A stretch of 64,000 nucleotides of DNA from Petrolisthes cinctipes (GCA_033782935.1 JAWQEG010001378.1:347501-411500), one strand, 5' to 3'. Positions 1 through 13,707 are shown, counted from the first letter of the stretch. Numbers and translations: made by a program. Notes: a model not told the origin generated them from the sequence alone.

Positions 1-788
1 ATTGCATTTTTTATATTAAGCACATGTTTATGGACCAATTTTGTGCGATAGCTGGGGGTTGAGTGTACTTCTAAAAATAACTTTTTAAATAAGCTCGACA
101 GGTGTTGTGCAACATTTATGACAACAATGCTTGATGTAAAAGGATTAAATACTATTATTCACTTCAGATTTTGAGCATGGGATTATACTGTTGTTTCCTC
201 AAGTGAAAACGTGTCCATTCAAATAACAATGAGTAACAGAGTCAAATCCATTCATAGACTTGCCTTCCTATTTATATAATAATGAATTAACTTGACATAT
301 ATCCCATCCATTTAAACTGATGGTTGTTGTGCTTACAAACTGTGTTACTTAACATGTAAAAATAAGTGAAAAATTAAATACAAATAAAACATAAGGGGCT
401 GGGATACTAAAATCTTTGATCAGGAAGGAGCATAGACCACACTCTATTGACCTGTATAGCAAGAGTGAAAGAAAATGTTCAACATATTATGAGATGCTCC
501 CAGACATTACCTGCCAAGTTCTTGTACTATACTCTGTTCTCTAGCCAGTACTGTATGAGATATTCCTGGGGAACCGTATGTAGTGCCCTCACTAAACTGG
601 AGGAAAAATTAAGGAAATAATGATGAACAAAGTTGTCTCAGAAATCCTCCTATCACCAGGTAGGTAGAAAATACAATACCTAACACATTACATGACCTGG
701 CAAGAACACTCGAGCTTATTATACCTGAAGTAACCTGGCAGGGAGGACACAGGAGCTTATACAACCCGAGATGAAGGATAAATTTGGC

Positions 789-949
789 CTACATGACTTG
801 AAGGATCTGACTGGCCTCAAACACAGTGCCAGGGGGTAGGATGACCGGGGAGGATACATGTCCAGCCTCCACACACACCAGGTTGGGGAACTCCTCTTCA
901 CCAAAATCTGGGATTTCCTTAGCCTTCTCGATCCATGGGTTCCACACAA
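789..949 (-). CDS. Mutarotase exon 7 (catalytic Glu, stop)
   Basis: Encodes residues 226-278 with VVWNPWIEKAKEIPDFG and the LVCVEAG strand carrying predicted catalytic Glu253, then TAG at 789-791. The acceptor is TTCTGCAG. No canonical AATAAA was recognised on this strand between the stop and the window edge. Confidence 0.92.
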
Positions 950-3900
950 CTGCAGAACAAAAATACTCATAACAGTAACTTCAACACATTCTAAAAGAAA
1001 ATCCTCATTCTTGGCAACAGCTTACTCCGTATAAAATAATTACTGTTCCTGCAACTTAGTACCTTTGCTATATTACTATTTGGAGTACTATAAGTTACAC
1101 TTACCATCTGACATAAAAAATTATTAAAAAAAGTATTATTCATTTCGACTTGGAACTTTCTGTGTATAATCAAGATATCAGTACCAGCATTGCGGGTGCA
1201 TGTGAATGCAACGAGGGCGTGATGTAATGACTTCCTGTGTCAATATTATTTGTACTAGACACCAGAATTTGCATGTAAATATTCTAATTCCATACAAAAA
1301 ATCGTGTAATTTTGCTCTTTAAAATTTCCCAATACTGTACAGTAGTCCCTCCAATTTTGTGACAATTAGGAGGACACTTGGGACCGCAAAATATGAATTC
1401 GCAAAATTGGAACAATTAACCTTATGGGGAAAATTGAATATGATGGACATCTCATCGCCGATGCCCGATTTTTCGTGATTTTAATCAATTTTTGCCATAA
1501 TTACAGTGCTTCCCCCAAGTATGTATCAAGCAGGCGTGAGTGTAGTGAGTGAGGAGTAGGCGTGATGGTTGACCAGTTCAGTTATCACCAATAATCCAGG
1601 AGTTTCTACTCATACAAATATATTTCCTTAGTTTATATTCATTATTCTTTGTCACTTTCTCTTACAATCACTTGCACTTTTCACCATATCAAATGTCTGT
1701 ACCGGGATATGTGCAAAAATGTGCAAAAATGTCCGTTTTGAGAAGTTGTTCACTATAAAAGGGTTAGGCTTATCATGAGTGTCACGAGGGAGCGCGAGGG
1801 TGAAAAGTTGTTTACTATAAAGGGGTTAGGCTTATCACGAGTGTAAAAAGCGAGGGTTAGGGTGAAAAGTTGTTCATTATAAAGAGGTTAGGCTTATCAC
1901 GAGTGTAACAAGCGAGTGAGAGGGTGACATGTAGTGGTGTGGTTAGTTCAGTTAACACCAAAACTCATTGAAGGCTGCCACACGGCCTGACGTCATGACC
2001 TTGCTACCCCTCCCCACTAAAACTAGTGCGGAAACCTCCACTTTCTTGCGGCCCGACCCGCAAAACTCAAACTATTTCGCAAAATTAGGTTATTGTATTT
2101 TCTGCAGTATTTAGTGTCTCGGTCGCAAAATTGGTGTTTCGCAAAATTGGAACACGCAAAATTGGAGGGACTACTGTACATCATGACATTGCGAGGACAC
2201 AATATATACATTTTTCATGATGGCACGCTTAATAAAATTCCCTCCGACACTAAGTTTTTATTTTATATAAAAAAAAACTTACAGAATGAAGCTATGTCAG
2301 TATTCTACAAACACTGGTGCATTGACATGCAATTCCAATAAAAATTCTATTTTTGACAAATTTTTAAATAAAAAAATATCTTGTTTTGCGCTACAAGTCT
2401 TAACTACCATGTATTTTTCATAACTTTCATCACTATTTTTTCATGACTTTTTCTTTCATGATTGCAGTCATTTTCACACACAAAATTGGCCATTATAGAA
2501 TAATACTGCAGACAAATTTTTAGTACTGTAGACAAATGTTTACTATGGTACACAAGCATTTACTACTGAATGGTGTCGGGTTTCAGAGCATCACAGTCGG
2601 CCTGCACGTGGTAACGGTAAGACGGATGACTCAAATATGTTGGGAAAATGTTTAGATTTTTCTAGGACCTAAGTATGCAATAATTCGCATCTGGATGCTG
2701 TGAAAGTACAGTATTTTGACCAAGTCAGATGGTGAGTATGGCCTTAATTAATATTATACAACAGCTAGCAGAACACAACTGATGTAAACTGGTTAAGTAC
2801 AAAGAACTAAAGTACATGAACCAAATATAATATCCCTTATACAGAACAAGGAGGCTCAAGACAATAGGCAAAAAGGGTAGTACTGTACTCGTATAATGGA
2901 CGTTGAACTGTGATAGAGGGAGATGAAATTCCCATTTTAGCAGTTTATTCACCAATGCTGGACTGTTTCATGTCCAAATCGTCCAATATATATGCATATT
3001 AGTAGATTACTATGATCGGCACACCTTTACCAAAGAAGAAAAATTAAAAAATAATAGCTATTAAAATAGTCATCATGCAGCTACCATGAAGTTTCTATAA
3101 TCCATCCTGGTACACCTGTACCTACTTGACATGGGAACACAAATAAGTATTCTTGTTAGTATCATTTCCCAGGAAAACTCTTGCACAATACATACCAGTA
3201 TCAACGAGGTTATACTTTTGCATCCTCATTTTGCGGCCACTGACTACATTGGTGATGATGTGCTCCAGGGGTGTGTTCTGGTAGATACGGTCTGTCCACT
3301 CGTTGATTGTCACTACATCCCGGTGCTCCTGGTACAGGGTCCCCTCTCGCGTCTGTTTGAAGTGTGGATTGTAAAGAACACATCTTTTTTCTGCATGGTT
3401 AAAGTGTACAATACAACTAACTTAAATGTAAAGTCCTCCTCTAAGGGACTAAATAATTTTTCTCTATTATTTTCTGGAACAGTACACTTCCACTCCTGTA
3501 GTTTCATATGAGTGTCAGTTATTTTATTTCTATTTCCATTCATACTGTGCTTATGCACCTAGATACTAATGAGAGGCTTATGGAAGTAAAGACAAAAAAT
3601 TTGTACCTTATCTATATATGTACAACCCCTCATGCCAGTTATCTGGCATCGACGGACATCAGGAACTTTGAAATAGGTGTGGAGCAGGAAGGTGAACGAG
3701 AGTGTCTCAGCTCCAGGGTTGTACACAGAAATATTAAAATGCAGCTCCTTTTCCCGGAGAATGAGGCGGTATGTTAAGCTGAAGCTGAAAAACAAAAAAG
3801 AACACACAGGGTTTTAACTAATGTCCTCCACCTCAACACACAAACTATTGTACGTTTAACTTAAATGCAGCTCTCTATACTGCAATGACAGACACTTTTC

Positions 3901-6900
3901 TTCATAAGGCATACCATGAATCTATAGTACATGTGAATATGACCAGAAGCCATTGGGACTCACGGGTAATTCCACATAGAGCGAGTAAACTCATTATCAA
4001 GAAGCTGGAACATAGCCTCCACATCTCCAGTAGGCAGACGCTCTGGTGGCTTTTTCAGCTCCCAGCGGCAGATACGAGCAAAGCCATGCTGGGGCCCCGT
4101 ACTCCAGGGACCAAACTGAGCTGAAGGAGAATCAATAAGTAAATATGACTAATTCATATTAGTGCAACAATATATATAGCAAAACAGTAGAACTGGTTTG
4201 AAAATTTGAATAAAATAACATCCTTACTTACGAAACACAATAGGAATTCCTCCTCGTATGGCTCGCTTCCCATCAAATATTGCTTGCTTGCTGTAGAAAT
4301 AAATGAGAGCAGAAATCAACTTAGATGATCAACAACCTTGTGAACTTTCCATTTTCCGTAAAGAAATTCAGATAAAATATTTAGCTGTGGCCCTGTCCCC
4401 TGCAATTGCATATGATAGCCCCTATGACCAATAACTTTACATTACCTAACATAAAAGGTCATATTATCAGGCCATTATTCCACTGTAAGTGTTTCATTAG
4501 GGCATGTACAATTGTGGAAGACTGCTCACAATCCAGGAGAGTTTAAATTCAACAGACCTCTCCTATTCACTAAATTTTAGGTCTTGATTAATCCATTTTC
4601 ATATTGTTTATACCATAAAATACATACCCCCAACTTCTCACACCTCACACCATAAGTATAATCCTTCCTTTGTCAAAATACCAACCCCTTCCAACCTATT
4701 CAACTTCTCTTCATCCTAATCCACCATATTACACCCTCCCCACCCATAATGCCTACAGTTTCAACCACTCTTTCTTCTCTTGCCACCTTCCCTTCCCTCC
4801 TACCTCACAAAAACACCATCTGCCATTACTGACAACACCTGTTCTGGTCCACTGCTTCAGAATGTAACCATGCTGCTTTTTATCTCTGGGTAATTTTTAT
4901 AAGCCATGTGGAACAAGAGAGCATTCACGGAATTCGTTATGGTAGTGAGGCAGAGAGTAGCAGACTGGAAAGTTGGAAGTCAGTGAGGCGTGGGGTTAGG
5001 TGCACCAACTGTGCGGCTAAGGTTCGCACTATTCTCCTACTCTCAACTGACCTCACCTTATACTGCATAAGGTAGATTTAAATCAATTTATATACACAGT
5101 ACTGTATTTCCAGCAAAACTCCAGACTTTTTCATTGGTCATAAGTTAATAGGTTTTCAGTGCAATAGCTTTCAGTTCATTTTTCATTAACTCTGGCAGTA
5201 GATAATTTTACTAAATAAAGGATCCCTCACAATAATGAGATTGAAACCCCAACACATCATACAAGCTATAAATACAAGTTCTTCTCTTTCTTCCGTGAAA
5301 CCTGGTAAACATAGGACTTAATAACCAAGATAACCCAAATACTATGTGTGAAAGTGAAATAATAGAAAAATTATTGAAACAAAAGACTTTCCTAAACCCA
5401 GGATTAAAATGAAAACCTAGCTAACAACTGTTCTCACTGAACAGTTGGCTAATTCTCTCCCAACCCATTACATCACTACAATAGTACCATGAACAACATA
5501 GCAAATGTATCCGAGACTGGGAACTAGATTATTACAAATGCCTATAGAGTCAGGGTTAACCCTACAAGCCCAGGGGTTCCATGGAGAGGAAAATAGCTTA
5601 GCATTAATCAGGCAAAATCCTTAGATTAAGTCATTTTGTTGAATGGGCAAGGGACAGTCTTCCCCAAAAAACAATATGAAAACTCTCCCTTTCTCTAAGT
5701 GACTGTAGTTCTCAGATAGAGGACATGATGCATCAAACAAGAGGCTCGTTTTTACCCGTGTAGAGTAACATGTGACTTGGCTACCCTGTAATTTGTAATT
5801 TCCTCCGCTCCGCACTGACGACACCCTACAAAAACATCTTCCTGTCCAGTAAAAAGGTTGAATTTAAACCTTCACACCTGGCAGTCAACCTGCTCACTCA
5901 CTTCCTCTGCACAGTTACAGAGTAAAATTCTCTTTCTACTATCATGCTATAAGGCATACAGTTGCATTTTCATGTATCATACCCAATACAGAATTTCACA
6001 TTTAGTATAACTATAAGGACATACAGTACAGTACTGTACATATACTTGAATACTGGATAAAGGCATGTAACCTAGTTATATAACCTGACAACATCATCCA
6101 GAACTAATAGGTATACTGTTGTTGTTGTTCCTGATGATGTTTTCCAAAATGTGGTTAAGGGCCATTTACATGTCCATGACATTATTCCTAAAATGCATTC
6201 ATTTCGACCTTTCGGTATAAACAGCAAAATAGGCAAAGTCAGATTATTTTATTCACATATCTTATGATGAATCCTACAGAAGGAGACTACATTTTGTATG
6301 ACACTTGACAAAAGAAGTTACTGCTTATACTGACCTGACAAACAGCTGCTCTTGATTGTTGACACGCCACGATACCACAGTAGCACCTGCAGGGAATGGC
6401 AATATTACTGAAGTTATGAAGACGATGTTAACTGATCAAACTTATAGAACTGGCATACTAAAAGGTAACATATACTTCTTTGGAAGACTAAAATATTAAA
6501 ACAAGAGGAAAGGTACAGCACATTTCTTTGCAGCATCCTCAATTCTTTAGAGTATTGTTTAACAATAAGGAAACTGTGTTTACATTGCCAACCATCACCA
6601 ACACTTCTTCACTATGACCTCAACCTCAAATAGTACAGTATCAATATATTTATACATAACTAAGTTATTTATTAACAAAATAAATCGCAGAAATGTAACC
6701 ATGCAGTTTAATTCTCTAAATCACTTTTAAGTTAAGGTATACCTGTACCGGTACTTTAATTAATGTTATATCGACTAACAGACATACAGTACTGTCCCTG
6801 CAAATGACAAACTTCTGATCCACAGGGATTAACCACTTCCATCCCCCCATGGACTACGTTACTTGCATATGTCATTGTGATCTGTGGTGAAAGTAGATAG

Positions 6901-9900
6901 CAAGTAAGGCAAGCCTGAAGCAGAGTTGATATGCACTGGAGAGAAGAGAAATGAAAATCAAAAGGACCAAGACAGAGGGATGGCAGTGGAATAGTGTGGC
7001 TGCAAGGAGCAGTGGTAGTGAGAGTAGAGTACAGCAGTTTAAATATTTTGGGCCAATTATTCAAAGTACAGTAATGGAACGTGTAATAGAAATGTAAAAT
7101 AAAAGTGCAAGCAGGTGAAGTAAGTGTAACATAACGCCAGGAAAATTTTTCGACGAGAGGCTACAGGTATCTGTAAGAGTAAAGGGGAAAGTATGGTACT
7201 GTATTACAGCTAAAAACAAGCTAATGTACAATATCTATTTAGCTATAATAGTACAATCCTTCACAAAAATTGGCAGTAAGTCAAGGACTATAGATTCCCT
7301 CCAATTTTCTAAGCAAGCAAGATGGCAGATCTGGGCAGGGCAGACTGAGGAGGAGCAGCAGCCAACACTGTAGCTGGGAGCTCCTGAATCAATAGCAGAG
7401 GAGGAACTGGAAGAGTAAAAAAGCAGGAGAACTGCAGCGTGAGCCAGACAGGAGGCAAAAACTGTGTCACCATCTCCTCTCTCAGCTTCAACCCCAACTC
7501 CAAACTCCATGGAAGGTGAGCATCGAGACCATGAACTCAGATGGCTTTCCACAACTATAATCTCTATGTTGGAGCCTATGTAATACTCAAGGCAACTTAT
7601 ATTACAGTAATGACTGCAGCCTAAAGGCTAACAAGGTTGCACACCACTAAATAACTGTATCTTACATGATTCTGACAGCATCCTATAGAGTCCACCACAC
7701 AGATAGTTAAGTAGCCCAATGCAATGATCGTACCACTTTGGGAAGAGATGAATCCTAAAAGCTACAATGGATATATCCAACACCAACAAAGTACTGTACC
7801 AGTATCCTACAATACCACACTGATGATGCCACAGACAGTACCACCATAGTAACTGGAACATACAATACACCTTAAATATGGCTGTATCATATTTTGACAT
7901 AAGCTCCAACTCGTCACTACAGAGGAAGTACGCACCTATGTTTTCTTTATTCATGCATCATTCTGGGATGCATTCATATGTTGTGAAAAATCTTAATTTT
8001 TCAAGACTAACAATACAAATTTTGCTCTTATACATAGATTCCAAAGTCTCCAGGAGGAAGATAATCTTAACAGTCCATTCTCCTCACTTCATAACAGTTA
8101 CATATAGTTACTGTAATGGTACAGCACATTAAAGCAAATTAATTACAAGTATAAAATAGTACAGCAATACTATGTAAATAACTCTCAATTCTCCAGTAGG
8201 AAAAATAAAGTTCATTTTCTCTACTAAAACACGGAGTAATTATCCCCGAGAAAAAAACCTGTCCTTGAATACCAGCGTTCTTGTGGCTCCCCTGCAGCTG
8301 CCAACAGGATGCACAAAGAATACTAACATGCTATAACTGATAATTAACTACCTCAGACACTTGTGTATTCCAATTGCCTATACTGCCAGTTTACCAAGGC
8401 CATGGATAGGTACAATTATTATAGTACTTTAATGTATTGTACTTAGAAAACATGATAATATACTGTACATACAGTACATTAATATAAAACACCAAAGCTT
8501 ATGTCATCCATACAGCTTAAACCTAAGCAGTTTTCTAAATAGAGGGATGCTGCTATTCATATATAGTGCCCGCCAAGAGCTAACATTACCTACCAATATA
8601 ATTCTTTTTCTTTCCACTAAGCTAAACAAAGCTAAGAATAAAATAGGCCTATACAGCTTCATCTAGTAGCCTGGTATAAATTAAAAGATGGTAAAAAGCA
8701 AGTTGGAGAATATGTATTCATCTTCTGCCATAATTGAAGGTCAAGGCAGACCTGTAGCAAGCACCCTTTACCTTTCCATGCCTACACATACTGGTAAATC
8801 TGAATCCTGAAACTACATTAACAGCAAAATACTGGTACAGTATGGTACCGACTAAAATATAAAACTATTTCACATGAAATCAGCAAGAACTGGGTTCTCT
8901 CCATGAAAATTACAGTACATCAATAATATGCCATTATAAATCAATTAATTAGTAAGCCTGAGCACATGTGAATTAAGCATTCTTACAATATATACGGTAC
9001 CCTGTTTATAACTTACCTCTCAGCCATATTGAGAATCTGAAACACGAAACATGAAATACAATGCATGTACCGGTATGCAAAAAAGATAAGCAAATCCACA
9101 ACTGCCACAAATTAATAATCATGTCATATTTGACAAGACACTCAATGTTAAACCTCAAGTAATACATAAATTTACTTCCGCAACTGAAGTGCATAGCACG
9201 AATAAAGTGCTGTGTACAATACCAAGTATAAAAGGGGACTTCCTAGGAACACAGGATGCTCTAGTTATAACTACAGGATACCCTATTCCAAGTTAGGTTA
9301 GGTCAGATTAGATTAGACCAAACTTGGCTTGAGTTTTCCAATTCATATAATTATAAGGAAGTACAGTCGTGGCACATAATCCTTGACCAGACCTCCCCTT
9401 ACACCCTGATCAAGGTCTATGTGCTGCGACTGTACATGCGTGATGAAAAATGGAAAATACAAGCCCATTTTTTGCTACAACTTGAGTTAGCTTTTCTGTT
9501 TTATAAATTATACTTGCTAAAAACTGAAAAATCCAAGCCAAACTCTGGCATTTCAATTTTTAACTTTATTGCCTTTCAAAATTGAAAAGTCAGAGTCACG
9601 TTTTGCCAATTTTTCGTTTGGGTCTTCTAAATCTAGCACACTTGGAATAACTTTACTATACCTGTACTATTAGAAAATATACTTCCCAAGTTGACCATGT
9701 TTTTTCAGGCGTGTTTTGCTGTTTTGACCGATTTTCATATTATCCAGAAATGCTATATTTTGGAGTTATCCCACCTACCCACCTAGCCAACATTTATGCA
9801 GGAAAAGTACAGTATTAGGAGTCAGGGGGGAAATTATGGAAATGTAGTTTTGCTTGGCATGATAGCCTCAGGATTTGTAAAACTTGGCTCAGGTCCAATT

Positions 9901-11143
9901 TCCCATTTTAAAGCTTTCTGAAAATGGGATAATACCAAGACAAGTATTGCCCAAACTAAGGTTCCCTAATATTTGGTATTTATGACATGTCATCAATGCA
10001 AAATCAGACTCAAATATGGTAAATTTACATGTTTTAATCCACACACAACCCCGACTCCCAACACTCTCCCCACAAGAAAGGTGGGTAGGGGTTATCTCAA
10101 AAACACAGCAGTTCTGAATAAAACACAGGAAAATTCCACTCTTAGTATAACACACCAGGAAAACACAACTTAGGGTGTGTATTGTCTAACAAAGTTTTAC
10201 TTTTTCCTTCACCTATAACCCAGCATTCCCAAGATTGTAAAGGGACGGGTTCTATAAAATGCCTTTACAAGACTGCAGAAAAAAATTCCAAAAAAACACC
10301 ACCCAGAACTCTGGTAAAGAATTATCACCTTTTTTTTTTTTTACTAAGGCTATTTCCTTCCTAGTCCAAAAATTCCAACCAACTAAAACATGTAGACCAA
10401 TGCTGGAGAAATATGAATATTTATTTTGGGGGGACATCACCTTATACTCCCTTGGTAACCCTTGACAGAGACTGAGATGAAGTGATTACATGACAAGTAC
10501 AGATGCTAGCACAACATTCCTCTGCCATAAATGTCAGTTCCCTGATCAACTGTCACTTGGCTGGTTCAAGAAGCTCTTGTCATTTAGGAATGGTATATCA
10601 AGCAAACTTGTACGTCATTATACAGTTCAAATTATGAACATGATGCAATTATAATAGTTGAGAAAGTTATCCACAGCTAACCACCCAACGCCCAACCCCT
10701 CCCCACTACGGAAAAAAATAGGGCTCCCTCGGTCTTTCTCAGTTCGGTATTTGGCTATTTTGACATGTTGAAGGGTAATTTACCCCTCTCCGAAATCCTC
10801 TCGGTCTGTTGCATTAAGGCCAGACTCCCAAACAAAGGACAGATCTTGCATTTTCCTCAATTTCCTTTGTTTCGTTGAGCCGGGGCGTTCAAAGTGGTGA
10901 CAAAAAACTCGCCACACCACCAGACCAAAATCACGCGCGGGCGTCTCAGGGATCCCAGCTGTCATTTAGCCATTTAACTCTTCCCTCATCCCTGCCTTGC
11001 ACCCACACCCTAGAGAACCCACTCACACACACAAGAGAATCACGGAAATGGAGTAATTAATGAACCTTACCGTGTAAATTGACAGTGCATGTGGTATTGT
11101 TGCCGCGGTCGAGGACAACCACACTCGTCGCTGGCGCCGCCAT
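789..11143 (-). CDS. Glucose-6-phosphate 1-epimerase / hexose-6-phosphate mutarotase, complete, 7 exons
   Basis: The coding sequence joins 11143-11071, 6386-6335, 4290-4232, 4120-3964, 3784-3607, 3352-3196 and 949-789, giving 278 residues and a TAG stop. All introns are GT-AG and all phases match. Family members interconvert alpha and beta anomers of hexose 6-phosphates in the cytosol; there is no signal peptide or membrane segment here. Family hallmarks seen are AIFDGKRAIRGGIP (about 44-57), QFGPW and QHGFAR (63-77), LHTYFKV (148-154), VVWNPW (226-231) and CVEAG (251-255). By analogy with the aldose 1-epimerase fold, His73, His149 and Glu253 should be the catalytic triad. Length is normal for the eukaryotic family. 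It is not the classical galactose mutarotase (about 340 residues). Intron 6 hosts a 837-bp pogo-like element, and intron 1 (4.7 kb) a 69-bp MITE. Expression is not testable from sequence. Confidence 0.93.
1340..2176. mobile_element. Pogo/Tigger-like non-autonomous DNA transposon, 837 bp
   Basis: Terminal inverted repeats begin CAGTAGTCCCTCCAATTTTG at the left and read back the same at the right, flanked by TA on both sides (1338-1339, 2177-2178). CAAAATTGG boxes recur subterminally. No intact transposase was seen. It sits in the mutarotase's last intron. Confidence 0.85.
1742..1924. repeat. Three tandem units of about 61 bp inside the pogo-like element
   Basis: Each unit holds GTTGTT(C/T)A(C/T)TATAAA, GGTTAGGCTTATCA and GAGTGT, followed by AGCGAG-like sequence. 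The same box occurs antisense at 27366-27405 inside another element. Confidence 0.8.
3196..3352 (-). CDS. Mutarotase exon 6
   Basis: Encodes residues 174-225, beginning TREGTLYQEHRD. This is a surface loop and strand region ahead of the C-terminal active-site strand. The acceptor is CAAACAG and the donor GTATGT. Confidence 0.9.
3607..3784 (-). CDS. Mutarotase exon 5 (second catalytic His)
   Basis: Encodes residues 114-173, including LLHTYFKV with predicted catalytic His149. Two AG acceptors six bases apart (exon starting at 3784 or at 3778) are both in frame and would include or omit Phe-Ser. The donor GTACAA is non-consensus at +3 to +5. Confidence 0.9.
3964..4120 (-). CDS. Mutarotase exon 4 (first catalytic His)
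   Basis: Encodes residues 62-113, including QFGPWSTGPQHGFARICRW with the predicted catalytic His73. The acceptor is TTCTCCTTCAG and the donor is CC|GTGAGT. Confidence 0.93.
4232..4290 (-). CDS. Mutarotase exon 3
   Basis: A 59-nt exon encoding the signature AIFDGKRAIRGGIPIVF. The acceptor is TTTCTACAG and the donor GTAAGT is near consensus. Confidence 0.92.
6335..6386 (-). CDS. Mutarotase exon 2
   Basis: A 52-nt exon completing the HGATVVSWRV block, which is the N-terminal beta strand motif of the family. The acceptor is CCTGCAG and the donor is GTCAG|GTCAGT; it leaves phase 2. Confidence 0.9.
9364..9432. mobile_element. 69-bp hairpin MITE with TA flanks
   Basis: The left arm CAGTCGTGGCACATA...CTTGACCAG is mirrored by CTGATCAAGG...GTGCTGCGACTG, with about a 10-base loop, and TA lies on each side. 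It is almost entirely inverted repeat. Confidence 0.75.
10965..11065. other. Intron 1 stretch of the mutarotase, no gene seen
   Basis: C-rich, CpG-containing sequence flanking exon 1. Beyond this, intron 1 (6387-11070) holds only the 69-bp MITE and low-complexity A/T-rich DNA that I can recognise. Confidence 0.4.
11071..11143 (-). CDS. Mutarotase exon 1 (start codon)
   Basis: Encodes residues 1-24, beginning MAAPATSVVVLDRGNN. The ATG lies in GGAGATGGCGG, a good initiation context. The donor is CACG|GTAAGG, phase 1. Confidence 0.88.
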
Positions 11144-11200
11144 CTCCACGACTGAGCTCGACCCGTCTGCTCGCCCCTTTTCCCGCCTCTTGCGATTACA
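11144..11200 (-). promoter_or_regulatory. Candidate mutarotase core promoter
   Basis: Just upstream of the ATG the antisense strand reads GGCGGGAAAAGGGGCG, then a TCAGT arthropod-type initiator at 11155-11151. This GC- and CpG-rich patch is unusual in an AT-rich window. The implied 5' UTR would be very short (about 10 nt), so this is inference only. Confidence 0.35.
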
Positions 11201-13707
11201 TGCAATTATAACAGAATTTATTTTGTCGTTATTCTATATATAATCACGTCATTAAATCCGAATATAATATTTCAGTTAACGAGATAATACTCCTAATTGA
11301 TATAATATACTATGTAACAAAATTATTAATGGTGAAACTGGAATCGCGAGAATTTTTTTGAGGATGTCAGAGATCTGAGGGAGAGAAGCGGGTCATTGCA
11401 CTAACCTCGCTAAAGCTTTTAACTCACGGTCATAATTTAATTTAGAGTACAGAAGTTACGTTAATTACACTCGTAACTGGATAACAAAAGTATCCGCTTC
11501 AAGCCTTTCCCTATTTTCTCCACCAAGGTATGAATATGCGAGCATATCTACACTGGAAGAAAATCTGTGACTCGCATGCATATCTAACAGTCTGTAGCTA
11601 GTATGATAACATGCATACGTCACTTATCCATAACTCAATATAATATTACGAAACAGGCAAATAAAAAGAATGAAGATAAACTTCTTGTTGCGTAAATTGG
11701 TCGAGCCAGTTATTCCGTAGTGAAGAGGATGAGGGAGCATCCTCTTTGTTGTACGCTCTCTCTTTAGGGAACTAACTGGATTAAAAAAAAATACTTGCAT
11801 TGCTGCAATAAGTCGATCTAGCGCCACTGGGTCATATTCCCTGACTAACTCATGGGGCATTGAATTAACACTGTACTGTATATATATTGGTAAACAACGG
11901 GAACTCAATAATCCAATCACTACATCAAATCATTTAGACTCTTAGAGCTTACAAGCCAACCAATTCCAGAGGTCAAACATGAGTACATGAGTGATATGCC
12001 TTTTTACAAAAGTCCTTCACATATACTGTATATATAATTATTTGTATAATTATTATATCTCTTCAGCTGTCCCCTCTTTCCCTTCCTTGTTCTTCTTATT
12101 TGTTGTTTCTCCTCTTTATCACCTTCTACCTTCCTATTATAATGTAAATATCCTAACTCCAGCCTTACGGAGCCCAAGTCCTGTAGGCTGTTGCCAAATC
12201 GTTCCTTAATCATTTCAGCCACGTAATGAACATTTAACATGCCATATTTCATCTCAGAATTCCCTGGATTTAGAAGCGTAGTTTACGGGGAAACATGTGT
12301 ACAGCATCACTTGCTTTGTAGTAGCTCGTCTTCAATACTAAGGTTACCACCCTTATTATATTAAACTTCGAGGTAAAGCTCTATTCGTCGCTCAGTTCCT
12401 GTTACTTTGCAATGCAAATTTATGGCGACGAAAAGCCTTTTTCGTAGAAAACTAAGTTTACTAATACCTGCACCCTGAGACTCCTCTAAACCACACATGA
12501 ACGTGTTAACCAGATGTGTTAGATGTTATCTAATCTTAAATCTTTGCTTAAATCTCTCCTAGCATCCAGTCCATGACGAACGGGAAGTATACTGATGAAA
12601 GTAAACAATAGCATAAGGGCAGAGAACCATATTTCATATTCAATATAATATAAAAATGATTTAGAGTAGAAGGGGTATACTGTATGACAACATTTCGCTA
12701 TTGAACCCAGAGGCAACAATAGCGCCAAGTTATCATGCAATGATGATCTTCAACTAGACAATATCTTAAGCAGCATCAGGCCAGTTTATCATCAATCACG
12801 TCACTTCAAGATCTGCGAGAGGAATTACGTAACTGATATTATTCGAGCAGAAGGGGAATAAGTAAGGCAACAGAACAGATATCTACCAAAACATTTATAT
12901 ACAATTCTAAACAAGACTAGCGTAAAAGCTATTTATTATTTTTCATTTTGTAGACTGATCTGAAAGTCATTTGTTCAATGGGTGTATACAGTAGGCTACA
13001 ATACTGTACAAAACATGACCAAACACCTGTTCCTACAGGTGTTCTTAATGATGCATACTGGCAAACTTTCCACGTGTACAACTAGTTCCAATCAGTCACA
13101 CTCAACATCCACTCCATAACCTTCCAAGATTTTTTGTTCTTATATAATATTGACCTAGCTTCAAATAATCGTTTTTAAGGGGGTCGCTGGAGGGACTGTC
13201 TCTATTAGGAGCTTAACGACTTTGCAGCCTTACCTACCTGCCCTGATACTATATAAACGGTATTATTGCTTTATCAATGTAACTTTAGAAAAATTATAAA
13301 TTTAGTGCCCACGTCATTGCTCCGACAACTATTTCTATAAGTTGTGAAACTCTACGGCCACTGCCACCAATTATCCATTTTTTTTCTTAACAAATTTAAC
13401 AAAAAAATTTGAATCCAGATCCAGACTCGACTCTCCCACAAAGAAATCGCTTTTTGCCAGTCATGAGGTCCACATTTTGCATAAATTTCGTAAATATATA
13501 TATATTGTTTGCGTATTCCTGCTACAAAATATAGACTTATAAACTAAAAAAAAATATATATATATATCATCGCGGAGGTAAAGACGGATCCATTCTCTAG
13601 GTTTGCGGAATTTTGCCGGCGTGAATCCTGAAACATAATGTGAGGTTGTGCAGAGGGACTGGCTTGACTGGCCAGGAGCACAGAGCCACAGACTTGACTG
13701 ACCTCAC

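Noticed and set aside
7235..7552. 105-codon Ser-rich minus-strand frame within mutarotase intron 1
   Set aside because: Flanking splice sites, family similarity and repeat structure are all lacking; composition matches surrounding non-coding DNA.
12004..12252. Minus-strand frame with HYVAEMIKERFGNSLQDLG
   Set aside because: Looks peptide-like for about 35 residues but decays into low complexity; no partner exons and no recognised family.
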